Origin: an uncultured Lachnospiraceae bacterium
Lineage (GTDB): Bacteria > Bacillota > Clostridia > Lachnospirales > Lachnospiraceae
Reading direction: 5' to 3'
DNA length: 64,000 nucleotides
NCBI GenBank assembly: GCA_947626775.1
Contig: CANQTL010000001.1
Location: 147,701 to 211,700, forward strand
The notes below the pieces were generated by a model. That model saw only the letters and a list, made by a program, of their open reading frames with translations. It was not told the DNA's origin and did not search any database. Below are positions 35,254-44,699 of the stretch, piece by piece. How positions within the stretch are numbered: position 1 is the stretch's first letter; each line of letters starts with the position of its first letter. Both the position numbers and the translations under genes were made by a program.

Positions 35254-36204
35254 CAAAAAAATAATACTTCCGGTAACCGCTCCGAAACCTTCCGCACCGC
35301 CTCCGGCGCCATCGAATTCGGCTTTACCAACGACTACATGTTCCGCATCGTCATGCAGAGAAACATTCCCGTGCTCGAAGGACTCATCTGTTCTCTGCTG
35401 CATCTGCGCCCGGAGGACGTCTCCTCGGTGGTCATCACCAACCCCATCCTGGAGGGCGGCGCCTACAGCAGCAAAGAATTCATCCTGGATATCGAGATCA
35501 TTTTAAACAATAACATACTCCTCAACCTGGAAATGCAGATCCTCAATGAACACAACTGGCCCGAACGCTCCCTGAGCTATCTGTGCCGCCGCTTCGACCA
35601 GCTGGCAAAAGGCGAGGATTATATCAACTGCAGACCCGCCATCCACATCGGTTTCCTTGATTTTGCCCCTTTCCCGGAATATGCGGAATTTTATGCAACC
35701 TACAAACTGTTAAATATCAAAAATCATCATTTATATAGTGACAAATTTACCCTGTGTGTGGTAGACTTATCTCACATAGAACTGGCGACCGAAGAGGACG
35801 TCTCCTGCGGCGTCGACCGCTGGGCCCGCCTCTTCAAGGCCAGAACATGGGAGGAGCTCAAGATGATCGCCAAAGACAACCCTGCAATGACCCAGGCAGC
35901 CGAAAACCTCTATGTGCTCAACACCGACGAGCAGGCCAGGGCGCGCGCCCGCGCCAGACAGGAGGCCATCATTCACGAGAAAGCCATGCAGCAACGCCAG
36001 GCTGACTTGGAACGACAGAAATCCGACCTCGAACGGCAGCTCGAGGAGCAGACCGCCGCCCGCAAACGCGCGAAGGAAGAAGCCATCCTCCACGAGAAAG
36101 CCATGCAGCAGCGCCAGGCTGACTTGGAACGGCAGCTCGAGGAGCAGACCGCCACCATCGACTCTCTGCGCGCTGAACTGAAACGATACCAGACCGCAGA
36201 CTAA
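35254..36204 (+). pseudogene. Rpn/PD-(D/E)XK nuclease family transposase with damaged start
   Basis: From a stop codon at 35251 the frame is open to 36204 and reads ...GAIEFGFTNDYMFRIVMQRN, the usual amino end of the PDDEXK_2 family. It has no ATG, GTG or TTG before the internal ATG at 35338, and that ATG has no ribosome site. A TTG at 35250 would start a normal protein (TKNNTSGN...) if one A were removed from the A7 tract, so a single-base insertion is likely. The nuclease core shows FILDIEI...LLNLEMQ, with the D and E-x-Q residues. The tail (about the last 90 codons) is a coiled coil with a duplicated HEKAMQQRQADLERQ block. It ends four bases inside comEC, tail to tail. It might still be made by slippage on the A tract. 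Confidence 0.65.
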
Positions 36205-38504
36205 AGGATCTTTTTATTTTTCAGATACTCCTCCACCCACATCCGTCCACGCCGCACGCGCACCGTGACAGCGCCGCTCTCCTGCGTGCCCAGAACCCGG
36301 CAGCCGGTCTCCTTCAGCCTCTGAAGCAGTTCTTCGTGAGGATGTCCGTAACGGTTGTTGTGTCCCGATGAGATCAGGGCGAGCCTCGGGTGAACCGTCT
36401 GCAGAAACGCCTCGCCCGTAGATCCTGACGATCCGTGATGCGCCACTTTGAGCAGTTCTACATTATGTAAACCTCTATCCTTCATATCCCGTATCAGCGC
36501 GGTCACTTCCTCCTCTCCGCTTCCTTCCAGATCTCCTGTAAAGAGCGCGTCAAATTCTCCATAAGCCAGATGCAGCACGATAGAATAAGCGTTAGGCTCC
36601 GTCTCAGCGGAGCCTTTTTGCGGATGCAGACAGGTCAGCGTGACTTCCCCGCTGTGTAGCACATCCCCGCTGTGCAGATACCGCACCGCTGTGCCCGCCT
36701 CTCCCGCCAGGCGCTCCAATTCATGATATGCCCCATTTCTGCCCGTCTCCCCCACGTCGGGCAGATACAGCGCGCCTACACGGACGCCGCCCGGTTCTTC
36801 CAGCACAGCGCGGATGCCGCTTATATGGTCGCTGTCCGGATGGGTGACGACGACGGCGTCCAGCCGGGAGACGCCTTCGTACTTCAGAAAAGGCAGAATC
36901 TGATACCCGGCCACATCGCTCTTGTCCGAACTTCCTCCGTCAATCAGCATGCGCATGCCGTTTTCCTCGGCCAGATAGATGCAGTCTCCCTGTCCCACAT
37001 CCACCATCGTGATCTGCAGGCCCTGCTGCAGCCTGAGCGTCAGCACGAGCAGCGCGCACAGGACGCCCTGCCAGAACATCAGTCTGGGCAGTCTCTCATT
37101 CCATATCACAAGCCCGGCCAGAATTCCCAGGAAAAGCGCCGCCTGCCACAGCTTCGGGCAGGCCGTAACCCAGCTGCTGTCCGGCAGTTTCAGACAGAAC
37201 TCGCAGCATTTCTCATAGAAGAGCAGCATAAGGTGCACGGGAACTGCTGTCACCCCGCCAAGCGGCAGATACAGCGCGGCAGCCGCCAGGCTGACCAGGC
37301 CGCCCAGAAGCACGAAAGTCATGCAGGGAATCACCGCCAGATTCAGCAGTACCGAATAGGGAGGAAACTCATAATAGAAGCACAGATACACCGGCAGCGT
37401 GGAGAGCGAGACCGCCAGACCTGACACAAACGCCCGCTCCGCCCGGCTCTGTCCGAACAGATTGGCCTGCGCCGCCGGCAGGAAGAGTCCAATGCCGCAG
37501 ATCGCCCCGTAGGAGAAGAGGAACCCGCTGTGCGTCACATACAGGGGCTGCTGTATCAGGGCTGCAAGCGCCGCCGCGGTCACCGCGGTCAGCAGATCAT
37601 ACGTCCTGCCGACCAGCTCCGCGCACAGATGAATGCCGAACATAATGTAGGCGCGCAGCATGGAAACTCCCATTCCCGTCATCGTTCCATAGCAGTACAT
37701 AAGCCCGATTGTAATAGTTATGTAAATCGCTTTTGGGAGCCTCATTTTTTTCAGCAGTTTATAACAAAACATGCCCAGCACGGACAGATGCAGCCCGCTG
37801 ATCGCCAGGATGTGGCTGATGCCGCTCTGCCGGTACAGCTCCTTCAGGCCGGCGTCCAGCGTCCCCTTCTCGCCCAGCAGCATCGCCTTGACCACGGAGG
37901 CGTCCTTCTGCGTATAGCTCGCGTCCGCCAGCAGAGCCAGATACTCCCTGACGCGGTACATGCCGTCGCGAAAGGCGTTCCAGCAGCCGCTCTCCACCGT
38001 GATTTCGCAGTCCATGATGCGCCCCTGCTGCCCCATGATGCGATAGTAGTCTGCCGCGTCGAACTCGCCCGGGTTGGTGGCGTGCGCAAAGGCGCGGAAA
38101 TCGCCTTCCGCCATCACCAGGCTTCCCATGCGCGGCGCGTCTCCTTCCATATAGCACAGAACTCCCGTAACCTGTGCGGCGTCCGTTCGCCGGAAATCTT
38201 CTTTTCTTTCTTTCCAGAGCTGTCTCAGTCTGTATTGCGGGATCTTTTCGGAATCCGATAAGAATCGTTCCAGAACAGGAATTTGATTTTCCTCAAGAAT
38301 TGCTGTGTCAGAAAGGGAGAGGACGATCTGCGTACCGCCCTGCGACTGTCTGTGTTCGATCTGTTCCACGAACCCGGCAGCCGTCACATGCTCCCGATCC
38401 AGGCTCTCCATAACCGGCGCTCCCCGGGCAGTCAGCAGCACGGCCGCCGACACCGCCGCCGCATAGATAAGCCCGGCTGCGCACAATGGTCTTCGTATTC
38501 TCAT
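36201..38504 (-). CDS. comEC: DNA uptake channel protein ComEC
   Basis: Membrane channel for single-stranded DNA in natural transformation. The 767-residue protein has an amino-terminal domain with two membrane segments and a soluble loop. The central Competence domain follows with SGISHILAISGLHLSVLGMF, its most conserved part. The carboxy-terminal metallo-beta-lactamase-like domain (from about residue 520) includes GQGDCIYL, HPDSDHISG and KVAHHGS. All three parts are present, so it may be functional. The ATG at 38504 follows GAGAGGA; an ATG four codons earlier is possible. It follows the GerMN lipoprotein gene after 45 bases. Confidence 0.94.
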   Translation of the reverse strand: MRIRRPLCAAGLIYAAAVSAAVLLTARGAPVMESLDREHVTAAGFVEQIEHRQSQGGTQIVLSLSDTAILEENQIPVLERFLSDSEKIPQYRLRQLWKERKEDFRRTDAAQVTGVLCYMEGDAPRMGSLVMAEGDFRAFAHATNPGEFDAADYYRIMGQQGRIMDCEITVESGCWNAFRDGMYRVREYLALLADASYTQKDASVVKAMLLGEKGTLDAGLKELYRQSGISHILAISGLHLSVLGMFCYKLLKKMRLPKAIYITITIGLMYCYGTMTGMGVSMLRAYIMFGIHLCAELVGRTYDLLTAVTAAALAALIQQPLYVTHSGFLFSYGAICGIGLFLPAAQANLFGQSRAERAFVSGLAVSLSTLPVYLCFYYEFPPYSVLLNLAVIPCMTFVLLGGLVSLAAAALYLPLGGVTAVPVHLMLLFYEKCCEFCLKLPDSSWVTACPKLWQAALFLGILAGLVIWNERLPRLMFWQGVLCALLVLTLRLQQGLQITMVDVGQGDCIYLAEENGMRMLIDGGSSDKSDVAGYQILPFLKYEGVSRLDAVVVTHPDSDHISGIRAVLEEPGGVRVGALYLPDVGETGRNGAYHELERLAGEAGTAVRYLHSGDVLHSGEVTLTCLHPQKGSAETEPNAYSIVLHLAYGEFDALFTGDLEGSGEEEVTALIRDMKDRGLHNVELLKVAHHGSSGSTGEAFLQTVHPRLALISSGHNNRYGHPHEELLQRLKETGCRVLGTQESGAVTVRVRRGRMWVEEYLKNKKIL

Positions 38505-38549
38505 ATATCCTCTCATTCCGGGATGTCCGCCCTCAGAAAGCGGGCGTCT

Positions 38550-39476
38550 CTACTGTGTGACGAGCAGATCCAGATTCCGCTCATAGACATCGTTCAGATT
38601 CATTTTTTCGCGGTAGAAGAGATTCGTCTCGCCTCCGACAGAGATCTGCACTCTGTTGACATTGGAGAGCTCCACCAGGGAATTGGCGATGGAATAAATC
38701 GTCACCTCCGCGCTCACATTGTAGGGCTGATTTAAAAAAGTTTGATCCAGGTTTACATAACATGTCCCATCGCGGACCGTCACACCGATAATCTTGGTCT
38801 GCGGATCGACGACCGGACAGGCTCCCTCCGTCTCCGGGCCGGCTATCAGCTTCTCCACCACCAGTTTCTCCAGCGAGATATTGCTGCTGTACACCACGTT
38901 CCTCCGGTTTTCCTCCACCAGGCCCATGCCGCTCCTGTCGGCAAAATACAGTTTCAGATTCACTTTCTCGTAGGCGTTGATCTCATTGCCGGCATTGTCG
39001 ATAAACAGATCCGAAGACATCGTGCCGACAGCGGCGCCGCTGCTGTCGGTCAGGACCTCTCCCTGCACCGTGAAGGCCACATACGTGACGCCCGGAATCT
39101 GCGTCAGCGTCCTGACGATTGCCGCCCGCGTGAGCACTTCCTTGACGGCGTCCATATTCCTGTAGTAGCCGTCGAAATCCAGCGTGAGCGTCCCGTTGTC
39201 CAGCGTATAGCCCAGCAGCCTGAAACTGCCCGCGAGGGGCGCCTCGTACTCGAATTTGGCGGGGACCTGCGCAAGCTGCCCCAGAAGTTCCCCGAGAAGA
39301 GCCTCTGTATCCCGTGTCTCGCTGACATACTCTGACGTGAGCGTCTTCGTCTCCTCATTGTTTACATAATATATCTCATACCGCTGCCCGTCCCCAATCG
39401 GTTCCTGCCCCGCGCACGCCGTACCCAGCAGAACCGACAGCAGAATGCAGACCCACAGCGTTTTTCCTCTCTTCAT
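38550..39476 (-). CDS. GerMN-domain lipoprotein
   Basis: Probable membrane-attached protein of 308 residues with a signal sequence ending LLSVLLGTAC. The cysteine at 21 could be lipidated, although the box GTAC is not ideal. Two copies of the GerMN (sporulation/spore germination) domain follow. The first covers about residues 55-160 with NGTLTLDFDGYY. The second covers about 190-300 with DGTCYVNLDQTFL and VYSIANSLVEL-like strands. GerM of Bacillus links SpoIIQ-SpoIIIAH channel assembly in sporulation. Here the gene lies directly after a sensor kinase, as in several Gram-positive two-component operons. Confidence 0.82.
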   Translation of the reverse strand: MKRGKTLWVCILLSVLLGTACAGQEPIGDGQRYEIYYVNNEETKTLTSEYVSETRDTEALLGELLGQLAQVPAKFEYEAPLAGSFRLLGYTLDNGTLTLDFDGYYRNMDAVKEVLTRAAIVRTLTQIPGVTYVAFTVQGEVLTDSSGAAVGTMSSDLFIDNAGNEINAYEKVNLKLYFADRSGMGLVEENRRNVVYSSNISLEKLVVEKLIAGPETEGACPVVDPQTKIIGVTVRDGTCYVNLDQTFLNQPYNVSAEVTIYSIANSLVELSNVNRVQISVGGETNLFYREKMNLNDVYERNLDLLVTQ

Positions 39477-39501
39477 ATGCCCTCTCTTCTCTGCACGGCG
39501 T

Positions 39502-41010
39502 CTAGGCCGGAATGTAGGAAAGCGGTATCTTCACCGTAAAAGTCGTACCCTCGTCTATCCTGCTCTCCACCCGGATCGAGCCCCTGTGCATCATAATCGC
39601 ATTTCTGGCAATCGAAAGTCCGAGCCCGGTCCCGCCGATCTCGCGCGAGCGCGATTTGTCCACACGGTAAAATCTCTCGTAGATCTGGTCGACGGCGTCC
39701 TCCGGAATACCGATGCCCGAGTCCGCCACCGTCAGCGTAAAGAACTGGTGGTCCGCATCCAGCGTCACCTTGACCCAGCCGTGCTCCTTATTGTACTTAA
39801 TGGCATTTTCCACCAGATTGGAGATGACCAGCGTGATCTTCACCTCATCCACCGCCGCTGTCACCGGGCGCAGGCTCTCGTATACCAGCTCCACATCCCG
39901 CTTCTGTGCAATAGGCCGCAGCCGGCGCATGATCAGCTCCACCAGCACATTGATGTCCACCTCGGCAACATTCATATCCGCCGCCGTCCGGTCCATCTTC
40001 ACCAGGGACAGCAGATCGTTGATGATCTTGTCCTCCCGCTCGATCTCAGCGGTGATGTCCGCCATAAAGTCCTGGTATACCTCGACCGGCACATCGTTCT
40101 GCGCAAGCAGCGAATCCGCCAGCACCTTCATGGACGTGATGGGCGTCTTCAGCTCGTGGGACACGTTGGAGACGAACTCCTGCCTGGAATCATCCAGCAC
40201 TTTCATCCTGCCGAGCACCCTGTTAAAAGCGTCCCCGATATGCTCCGTCTCAATACAGTCCGTCACGGAGATCGGATCGTCGGTGTAGCCCTCCTGCGCC
40301 TGGTCGAGCGCCTCCGTGATCTTTTCAAAAGGATGGATCAGGACTTTCGCCGCCAGAACGGAACACACGAGAATCGCGAGCATGACGATCACCTCGATGA
40401 TCAGCGCCTGCCTGCTTAACGTATCCATCGTCGCCATGATGCTGTCGGTGGAAGCGCTCACCAGCATGACGCCCCGCACGGCTTCCCGCGCTCCGGCTCC
40501 GCCGCCCGCTCCGCTCCCTCCGGCCGCAAGCGTCTCGATGATGGGGATCGTCATCTCGATATACCCGTTGTCGCGGTCGTACTTGCTGTCGCTCTCCCCC
40601 TTGATGCAGCGCACCACCTCCTCGGAGATGATCGTTTTATTCTCGCTGATCCCATAGGTATCCTTGACGATGCGCAGATCACTGTTGATGATCATGACGC
40701 GCCCGTCATAGAGTCCCGACAGCTGGCTCAGCTCCGCATTGATCACCTCGGAGGCGGTGTCCTGCAGATAGTGGTAGGTGATCAGATGATTGGCCAGGAT
40801 ACGGAGCTGCGCGGTTATATCGGAGGTCCTGATATTGACCGCACGCCGCTCGTAGTTCTGCAGAATCGCATAGCGCATACTGACACAGGGAATCAAACCG
40901 ACAAGCAGAAGAATCAGAAAGATCCTTGTTTTAAGACTTCTCAGAAATATGATCTTACGCAGTTTATCTTTAAGCAAAGTAATAGCCCACACCCCATTTA
41001 GTCCGCACAT
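39502..41010 (-). CDS. Sensor histidine kinase (two membrane segments, HAMP)
   Basis: A 502-residue membrane kinase. The first membrane segment is near 28-48. An extracellular loop of about 150 residues includes a glycine-rich insert near 164-173. The second segment is at about 202-222. A HAMP linker leads to the phospho-acceptor H285 in SNVSHELKTP. The ATPase domain shows LVENAIKYN, DSGIGIP and GGTGLGLSIA. No PAS domain is seen. It overlaps the response regulator gene by 41 bases if the ATG at 41010 is used. GTG at 40992 and TTG at 40977 are alternatives, and none has a strong ribosome site. It is the cognate partner of the upstream regulator. Confidence 0.9.
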   Translation of the reverse strand: MCGLNGVWAITLLKDKLRKIIFLRSLKTRIFLILLLVGLIPCVSMRYAILQNYERRAVNIRTSDITAQLRILANHLITYHYLQDTASEVINAELSQLSGLYDGRVMIINSDLRIVKDTYGISENKTIISEEVVRCIKGESDSKYDRDNGYIEMTIPIIETLAAGGSGAGGGAGAREAVRGVMLVSASTDSIMATMDTLSRQALIIEVIVMLAILVCSVLAAKVLIHPFEKITEALDQAQEGYTDDPISVTDCIETEHIGDAFNRVLGRMKVLDDSRQEFVSNVSHELKTPITSMKVLADSLLAQNDVPVEVYQDFMADITAEIEREDKIINDLLSLVKMDRTAADMNVAEVDINVLVELIMRRLRPIAQKRDVELVYESLRPVTAAVDEVKITLVISNLVENAIKYNKEHGWVKVTLDADHQFFTLTVADSGIGIPEDAVDQIYERFYRVDKSRSREIGGTGLGLSIARNAIMMHRGSIRVESRIDEGTTFTVKIPLSYIPA

Positions 41011-41656
41011 AAACCGGCTCGCCGGGAACGCTCTCGATCTTCTCGCGCAGTCTTCTGATATGTACGTCCACCGTCCTGACGTCGCCCGGATAATCGCTGC
41101 CCCAGACGAGCTGCAGCAGCTTCTCCCTGCTGTAGACCTTGCCGGGATTCTTGATCAGAAGTTCCAGCACTTCAAACTCCTTGGCGGTAAGGTTGATCTC
41201 CCTGCCGTCGACAAAGACCCTTCTGCCGTCGCAGTCCAGACGCATGCCGCCCTTCTCCACTACGCGCGCGTTCTCCGGCTCTTCCCTGCCGCGTCCCGTC
41301 CTTCTGATGATCGCCTTGATGCGCGCCTTGACTTCCAGAATATTAAAAGGCTTCGTGATATAATCGTCCGCGCCGTAATCCAGCCCGAGGATCTTGTCCA
41401 TATCGTCGCCTTTCGCAGTCAGCATCACAATCGGGACGCTCGAAAACTCCCGGATCTGCTGGCACACCTCAAAGCCCGTCATCTTCGGCAGCATCACGTC
41501 GAGCAGAACCATGTCGTAGCGGTTCTGTTTCGCCAGCGCAAGCGCCTCCTCTCCGTCGTACGCGCAGTCCACCTCCATGCCGTCCTGCTCGAGACTGAAA
41601 CGGATCCCTTTCACGATCACCTTCTCGTCGTCAACTACCAAAATTTTCTGCCCCAT
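40970..41656 (-). CDS. OmpR/PhoB family response regulator
   Basis: DNA-binding regulator of 228 residues. The receiver domain (about 1-120) has acidic pocket D9-D10, phospho-acceptor D53 in LLDVMLPKM and the TKPF lysine. The winged-helix domain (about 135-228) carries LTAKEFEVLELLIKNPGKVYSREKLL and TVDVHIRRLREKIE. It is followed by its kinase and a GerMN lipoprotein. The arrangement recalls WalR/WalK-type or PhoP-type systems, but target and signal are unknown. Confidence 0.93.
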   Translation of the reverse strand: MGQKILVVDDEKVIVKGIRFSLEQDGMEVDCAYDGEEALALAKQNRYDMVLLDVMLPKMTGFEVCQQIREFSSVPIVMLTAKGDDMDKILGLDYGADDYITKPFNILEVKARIKAIIRRTGRGREEPENARVVEKGGMRLDCDGRRVFVDGREINLTAKEFEVLELLIKNPGKVYSREKLLQLVWGSDYPGDVRTVDVHIRRLREKIESVPGEPVYVRTKWGVGYYFA

Positions 41657-41709
41657 GCCATGCTCCGCCCCTGTTTATTTAAATTGGTTCAAGCCTGTCT
41701 GAATCCGCG

Positions 41710-42459
41710 TCACTGTACCCTGATACTGTCCTTGATCTTCTCGTAAGTCCCTTCCTTGATCCCGCTCACGTTCATGATGTCCTCCGGGGATGCAAAGCCG
41801 CCCTTCTCCTGCCTGTACGCCACAATCGCCGCGGCGCGCGTCGCGCCGATTCCGGGGATGCCGCACAGCTCCGCCTCCGACGCGGTGTTGATATTGACCC
41901 TGCCGTCCGCGGACTCCCCCTGCGCAGCCGCGCCGGACGCTGTCTCCGCGGACTCCACGCCGTATTGCGGCTCCGCGCCCGCAATGCCTCCCGCAGCGCT
42001 TCCCTCCGTCTGCGCCGCCTCCGCCGTCTGTTCCAGCGTGGGAATGACCAGCTTGACGCCGTCGGAAAGACATTGCGCTTGGTTTACATAACTCTGGTCC
42101 GCATCTTCCGCGAACCCGCCCGCGGCGCGCACCGCCTCATAGACCCGGCTGCCCGCCGGCAGCTCGTACACAGCGGGACTGTTCACCGCCCCGCACACAT
42201 GCACGCAGATCGTCTGCGGTTCCTCTGCCGCCGCAGATTCCGGCTGTATCGTATGTAAGCCGGAATCCGGCCCGACGGACAGCCCGGCGGTATCTCCCTC
42301 CTCCGGCGCTTCGTCCTCCTGCTTCGTATCCGGCTCCGGCGTCTCCTGTCCCAGAACTGCGGCGCCGTCCTCCAGCACAAGCTGTTCCCTGCGGGTACAG
42401 CCGCACAGCAGCAGACATATCAGCCCGGCTGCCATAGATATTTTCTTTTTTTCGTACAT
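41710..42459 (-). CDS. comEA: ComEA-like DNA-binding lipoprotein, helix-hairpin-helix
   Basis: Extracellular DNA receptor for transformation. The short signal sequence ends LICLLLCGC, giving a probable lipid anchor at Cys21. An acidic linker follows, then an SLBB domain (about residues 82-140, ICVHVCGAVNSPAVYELPAGSR). A low-complexity A/G/E stretch leads to the carboxy-terminal helix-hairpin-helix domain (about 187-249, VNINTASEAELCGIPGIGATRAAAIVAYR). In most Gram-positives ComEA has a plain membrane anchor and lies next to comEC. Here a two-component system and a GerMN gene stand between them. Confidence 0.92.
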   Translation of the reverse strand: MYEKKKISMAAGLICLLLCGCTRREQLVLEDGAAVLGQETPEPDTKQEDEAPEEGDTAGLSVGPDSGLHTIQPESAAAEEPQTICVHVCGAVNSPAVYELPAGSRVYEAVRAAGGFAEDADQSYVNQAQCLSDGVKLVIPTLEQTAEAAQTEGSAAGGIAGAEPQYGVESAETASGAAAQGESADGRVNINTASEAELCGIPGIGATRAAAIVAYRQEKGGFASPEDIMNVSGIKEGTYEKIKDSIRVQ

Positions 42460-42518
42460 AGTTTCCTCTCCGAACCCTTCCGGTCTTCAAGGAAGTTCCC
42501 GCCATGCACTGTATTATT

Positions 42519-42547
42519 ATTGTAGATTAAAAGTTCTGACATGTCTA
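42519..42547 (-). promoter_or_regulatory. Promoter before comEA
   Basis: Minus-strand boxes TAGACA (42542-42547) and TACAAT (42519-42524) with a 17-base spacer, 60 bases from the comEA start. Confidence 0.45.
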
Positions 42548-42585
42548 CTTAATTTTTCTGTAATATTTCTCAAAAATCATCCGGC

Positions 42586-43017
42586 TCAGTTCCACTTGAA
42601 AATCACGATCCCCGCGATGGCCACGGCCATCCCCGCGAGCTTGCGCAGTTCAGGCGGCTGCTTCTCCACGCCGAACACGCCGGACAGTTCGATCAGATAC
42701 GCGACGATGAGCTGGGAAACCACAATGATCATGACCGCCCTCGCAGGCCCCAGCAGCTCCATCCCCTTGATGACCGTATAGGTGATAAAAGCGCCGATCG
42801 CTCCGCCGAGGAGCATATATTTCGGCTCCACCTTCCACAGCGCGCCAAAAGAGGACCGGTCCGTCACAAGCCATGCGGCCAGACAGACAAGCAGCGCGGT
42901 GAACTGCACGAAAGCGTTTGCCACCCAGATTCCCGACGTCTTCGTCACCTGTGTATTGAACACGCCCTGTACGCTCATGAGCGCGCCCGACAGCAGCGCA
43001 ATGATAAATCCCAGCAT
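42586..43017 (-). CDS. DMT superfamily transporter, YdcZ-like
   Basis: Small membrane protein of 143 residues with four or five hydrophobic helices. It fits the YdcZ family (half-size members of the drug/metabolite transporter superfamily), as in LLSGALMSVQGVFNTQVTK near the start and LAGMAVAIAGIVIFKW at the end. Such proteins usually act as dimers; the substrate is unknown. The ATG at 43017 follows GGGAG. It stands alone between the solute-binding protein and comEA. No guanidine riboswitch is visible upstream. Confidence 0.8.
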   Translation of the reverse strand: MLGFIIALLSGALMSVQGVFNTQVTKTSGIWVANAFVQFTALLVCLAAWLVTDRSSFGALWKVEPKYMLLGGAIGAFITYTVIKGMELLGPARAVMIIVVSQLIVAYLIELSGVFGVEKQPPELRKLAGMAVAIAGIVIFKWN

Positions 43018-43041
43018 AATCAGACTCCCTTTTTCACAAAT

Positions 43042-43071
43042 ATAAGACAAGACCCTGCGGCCTTGTCTTAT
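43042..43071 (-). terminator. Hairpin between the solute-binding protein and the DMT gene
   Basis: ATAAGACAAG (43042-43051) and CTTGTCTTAT (43062-43071) are perfect ten-base inverted arms around a ten-base loop. On the minus strand it follows the solute-binding protein gene and is followed by ATTTGTG, so the T run is poor. Confidence 0.45.
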
Positions 43072-43109
43072 CATATCCGGTCTGTGCGGAAATTATGCAT
43101 TCCGTCCCG

Positions 43110-44672
43110 CTATTCCTCTCCGGACGAAGCCTCCCCGTCTTCCTCCGTCTGCTCCTCGTCCGTATAATCGTCCTCCGTCTCTTCCGTCTCCTCCGGCACG
43201 TCGATGTACTCTTCCTCGTACTCCTCGCCCGTCACCTGTCCCATGATCTTCTCCGACAGGGCTTTCAGGTCGTCATTGGCGTCCTCGCCGTCCCAGATCT
43301 TGGCGAAAGCGATCTCCAGCTCCACCCAGAAATTGCTCGTCTCGACCATCTTAGGCATGGGAATCGAGCACTGATACTCCTGGAGAAAAGCCTCCTTGTC
43401 CGGATCGCTGTACGTGTCGCCGACGTCGCAGACAGGCAGCTTGCCGGTCCTGTCATAGAGCGTATCCGCAGCCTGCCCGGTCAGATAGGCGCCGAACTCG
43501 TTCGCCATGTCCTTTTTCGCGGAGTAGCCGTTCACCACCAGGCACTGTGTCACGGAGAGCGACGCGCTCGGCAGATCTTCGCTCACATCGGGCACCGTGG
43601 AGACGCCGTACTCATAGGCGAATTTGCCCTCCGCCTCAGCCGCCTCGATCTTGGAGAGCGCGTCCGTCGTCGCCACCGTATAGAGGATCTTGCCGTCCAT
43701 AAAATCCTGCAGAACGCCGTCATAGCTGATCTCCTTTGTGTCGATGGAGAAGAACTGATTCAGATTCTGGTATACCCGCAGGCACCGGATCGCATCCTCC
43801 GTATAGATGTGGATTGAGTCGGCCCGGTCGCCGTTTTCACCGCCCACATCAATCGAATTTCCGACAAAAAAATAGGTGTAGAAGATATCCGACACATCCC
43901 ACTTAAAGACGGCCTCGACCTGTTCCGGCGCGTCGTACACGTCCGCGAAAGACAGGATGTCGTCGATCGTCTCCGGGAGCGCCTGGGCCACGCGCTCCTC
44001 CACTTCCTCCTCCGAGACGGCGTATTTTGCCGGCGCGTTTCCGGCGTCAGTCCCGTCCGCTCCGCCCTCCGCAGGCTCCCCATCCTCGTCGAGCTGCGCC
44101 TGGGCCGCCTCGCCTTCGGCGGCGTCGCGCTCCGCCTCGAGCTGCGCCCTCGCCCAGTCCTTCATGTACGTCTCGTTATACAGAAAACAGCTCGTCTCGA
44201 AATAGAAGGGATACGCAATCTGCCTGTCGTGATAAGTCACCGCCCGGACCGCCGTCTCCGGAAAAGTCTCCTCCAGGGGCGACGCGCCCTCCGGCAGCCT
44301 GACCTGGGAGGCCAGCCCCGCCAGATACGCTTTCTCCAAGGAATCGTTGCTGACGATGTACATATCGGGAACCTCGTCCGTGTACAGAGACGCCTGGTTA
44401 ATCGTCTCCAGATATTCCCGCCCGGAAGTGTAGACCGGTATGACGCGGGCCTGATCCTGATAGTCGTTGTAAGCCACCGCCACACTGTTCAGATAATCGG
44501 TAAGCGCCTCGTCCGTATACCACAGATACAGAGTCTCTCTGTGCCCGAAAAGCGCATCGTCCTTCTCCGCGCTCTCCCCGCTGTGCCGCATTGTAATGCC
44601 AAGTCTGCCGACTCCGTAGACCGCGCCCAGACAGAGCGCGATCACCAGAATCGTGATCAATCTCTTCTTCAT
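43110..44672 (-). CDS. Extracellular solute-binding protein, sugar ABC type
   Basis: A 520-residue exported protein resembling maltose-type binding proteins. An amino-terminal hydrophobic segment (about 4-24) has no lipobox, so the protein is probably membrane-anchored or cleaved by signal peptidase. The binding fold shows LYLWYTDEALTDYL, VPDMYIVSNDSLEKAYLAG and FMDGKILYTVATTDALSKI. An insert rich in A, E, D and G (about 185-220) and a long acidic tail (about 485-520) are unusual. No permease or ATPase gene is nearby. A sensory or scavenging role is as likely as transport. Confidence 0.8.
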   Translation of the reverse strand: MKKRLITILVIALCLGAVYGVGRLGITMRHSGESAEKDDALFGHRETLYLWYTDEALTDYLNSVAVAYNDYQDQARVIPVYTSGREYLETINQASLYTDEVPDMYIVSNDSLEKAYLAGLASQVRLPEGASPLEETFPETAVRAVTYHDRQIAYPFYFETSCFLYNETYMKDWARAQLEAERDAAEGEAAQAQLDEDGEPAEGGADGTDAGNAPAKYAVSEEEVEERVAQALPETIDDILSFADVYDAPEQVEAVFKWDVSDIFYTYFFVGNSIDVGGENGDRADSIHIYTEDAIRCLRVYQNLNQFFSIDTKEISYDGVLQDFMDGKILYTVATTDALSKIEAAEAEGKFAYEYGVSTVPDVSEDLPSASLSVTQCLVVNGYSAKKDMANEFGAYLTGQAADTLYDRTGKLPVCDVGDTYSDPDKEAFLQEYQCSIPMPKMVETSNFWVELEIAFAKIWDGEDANDDLKALSEKIMGQVTGEEYEEEYIDVPEETEETEDDYTDEEQTEEDGEASSGEE

Positions 44673-44699
44673 ATCGTCTGTTCCGTTCCGTACCCTCTG

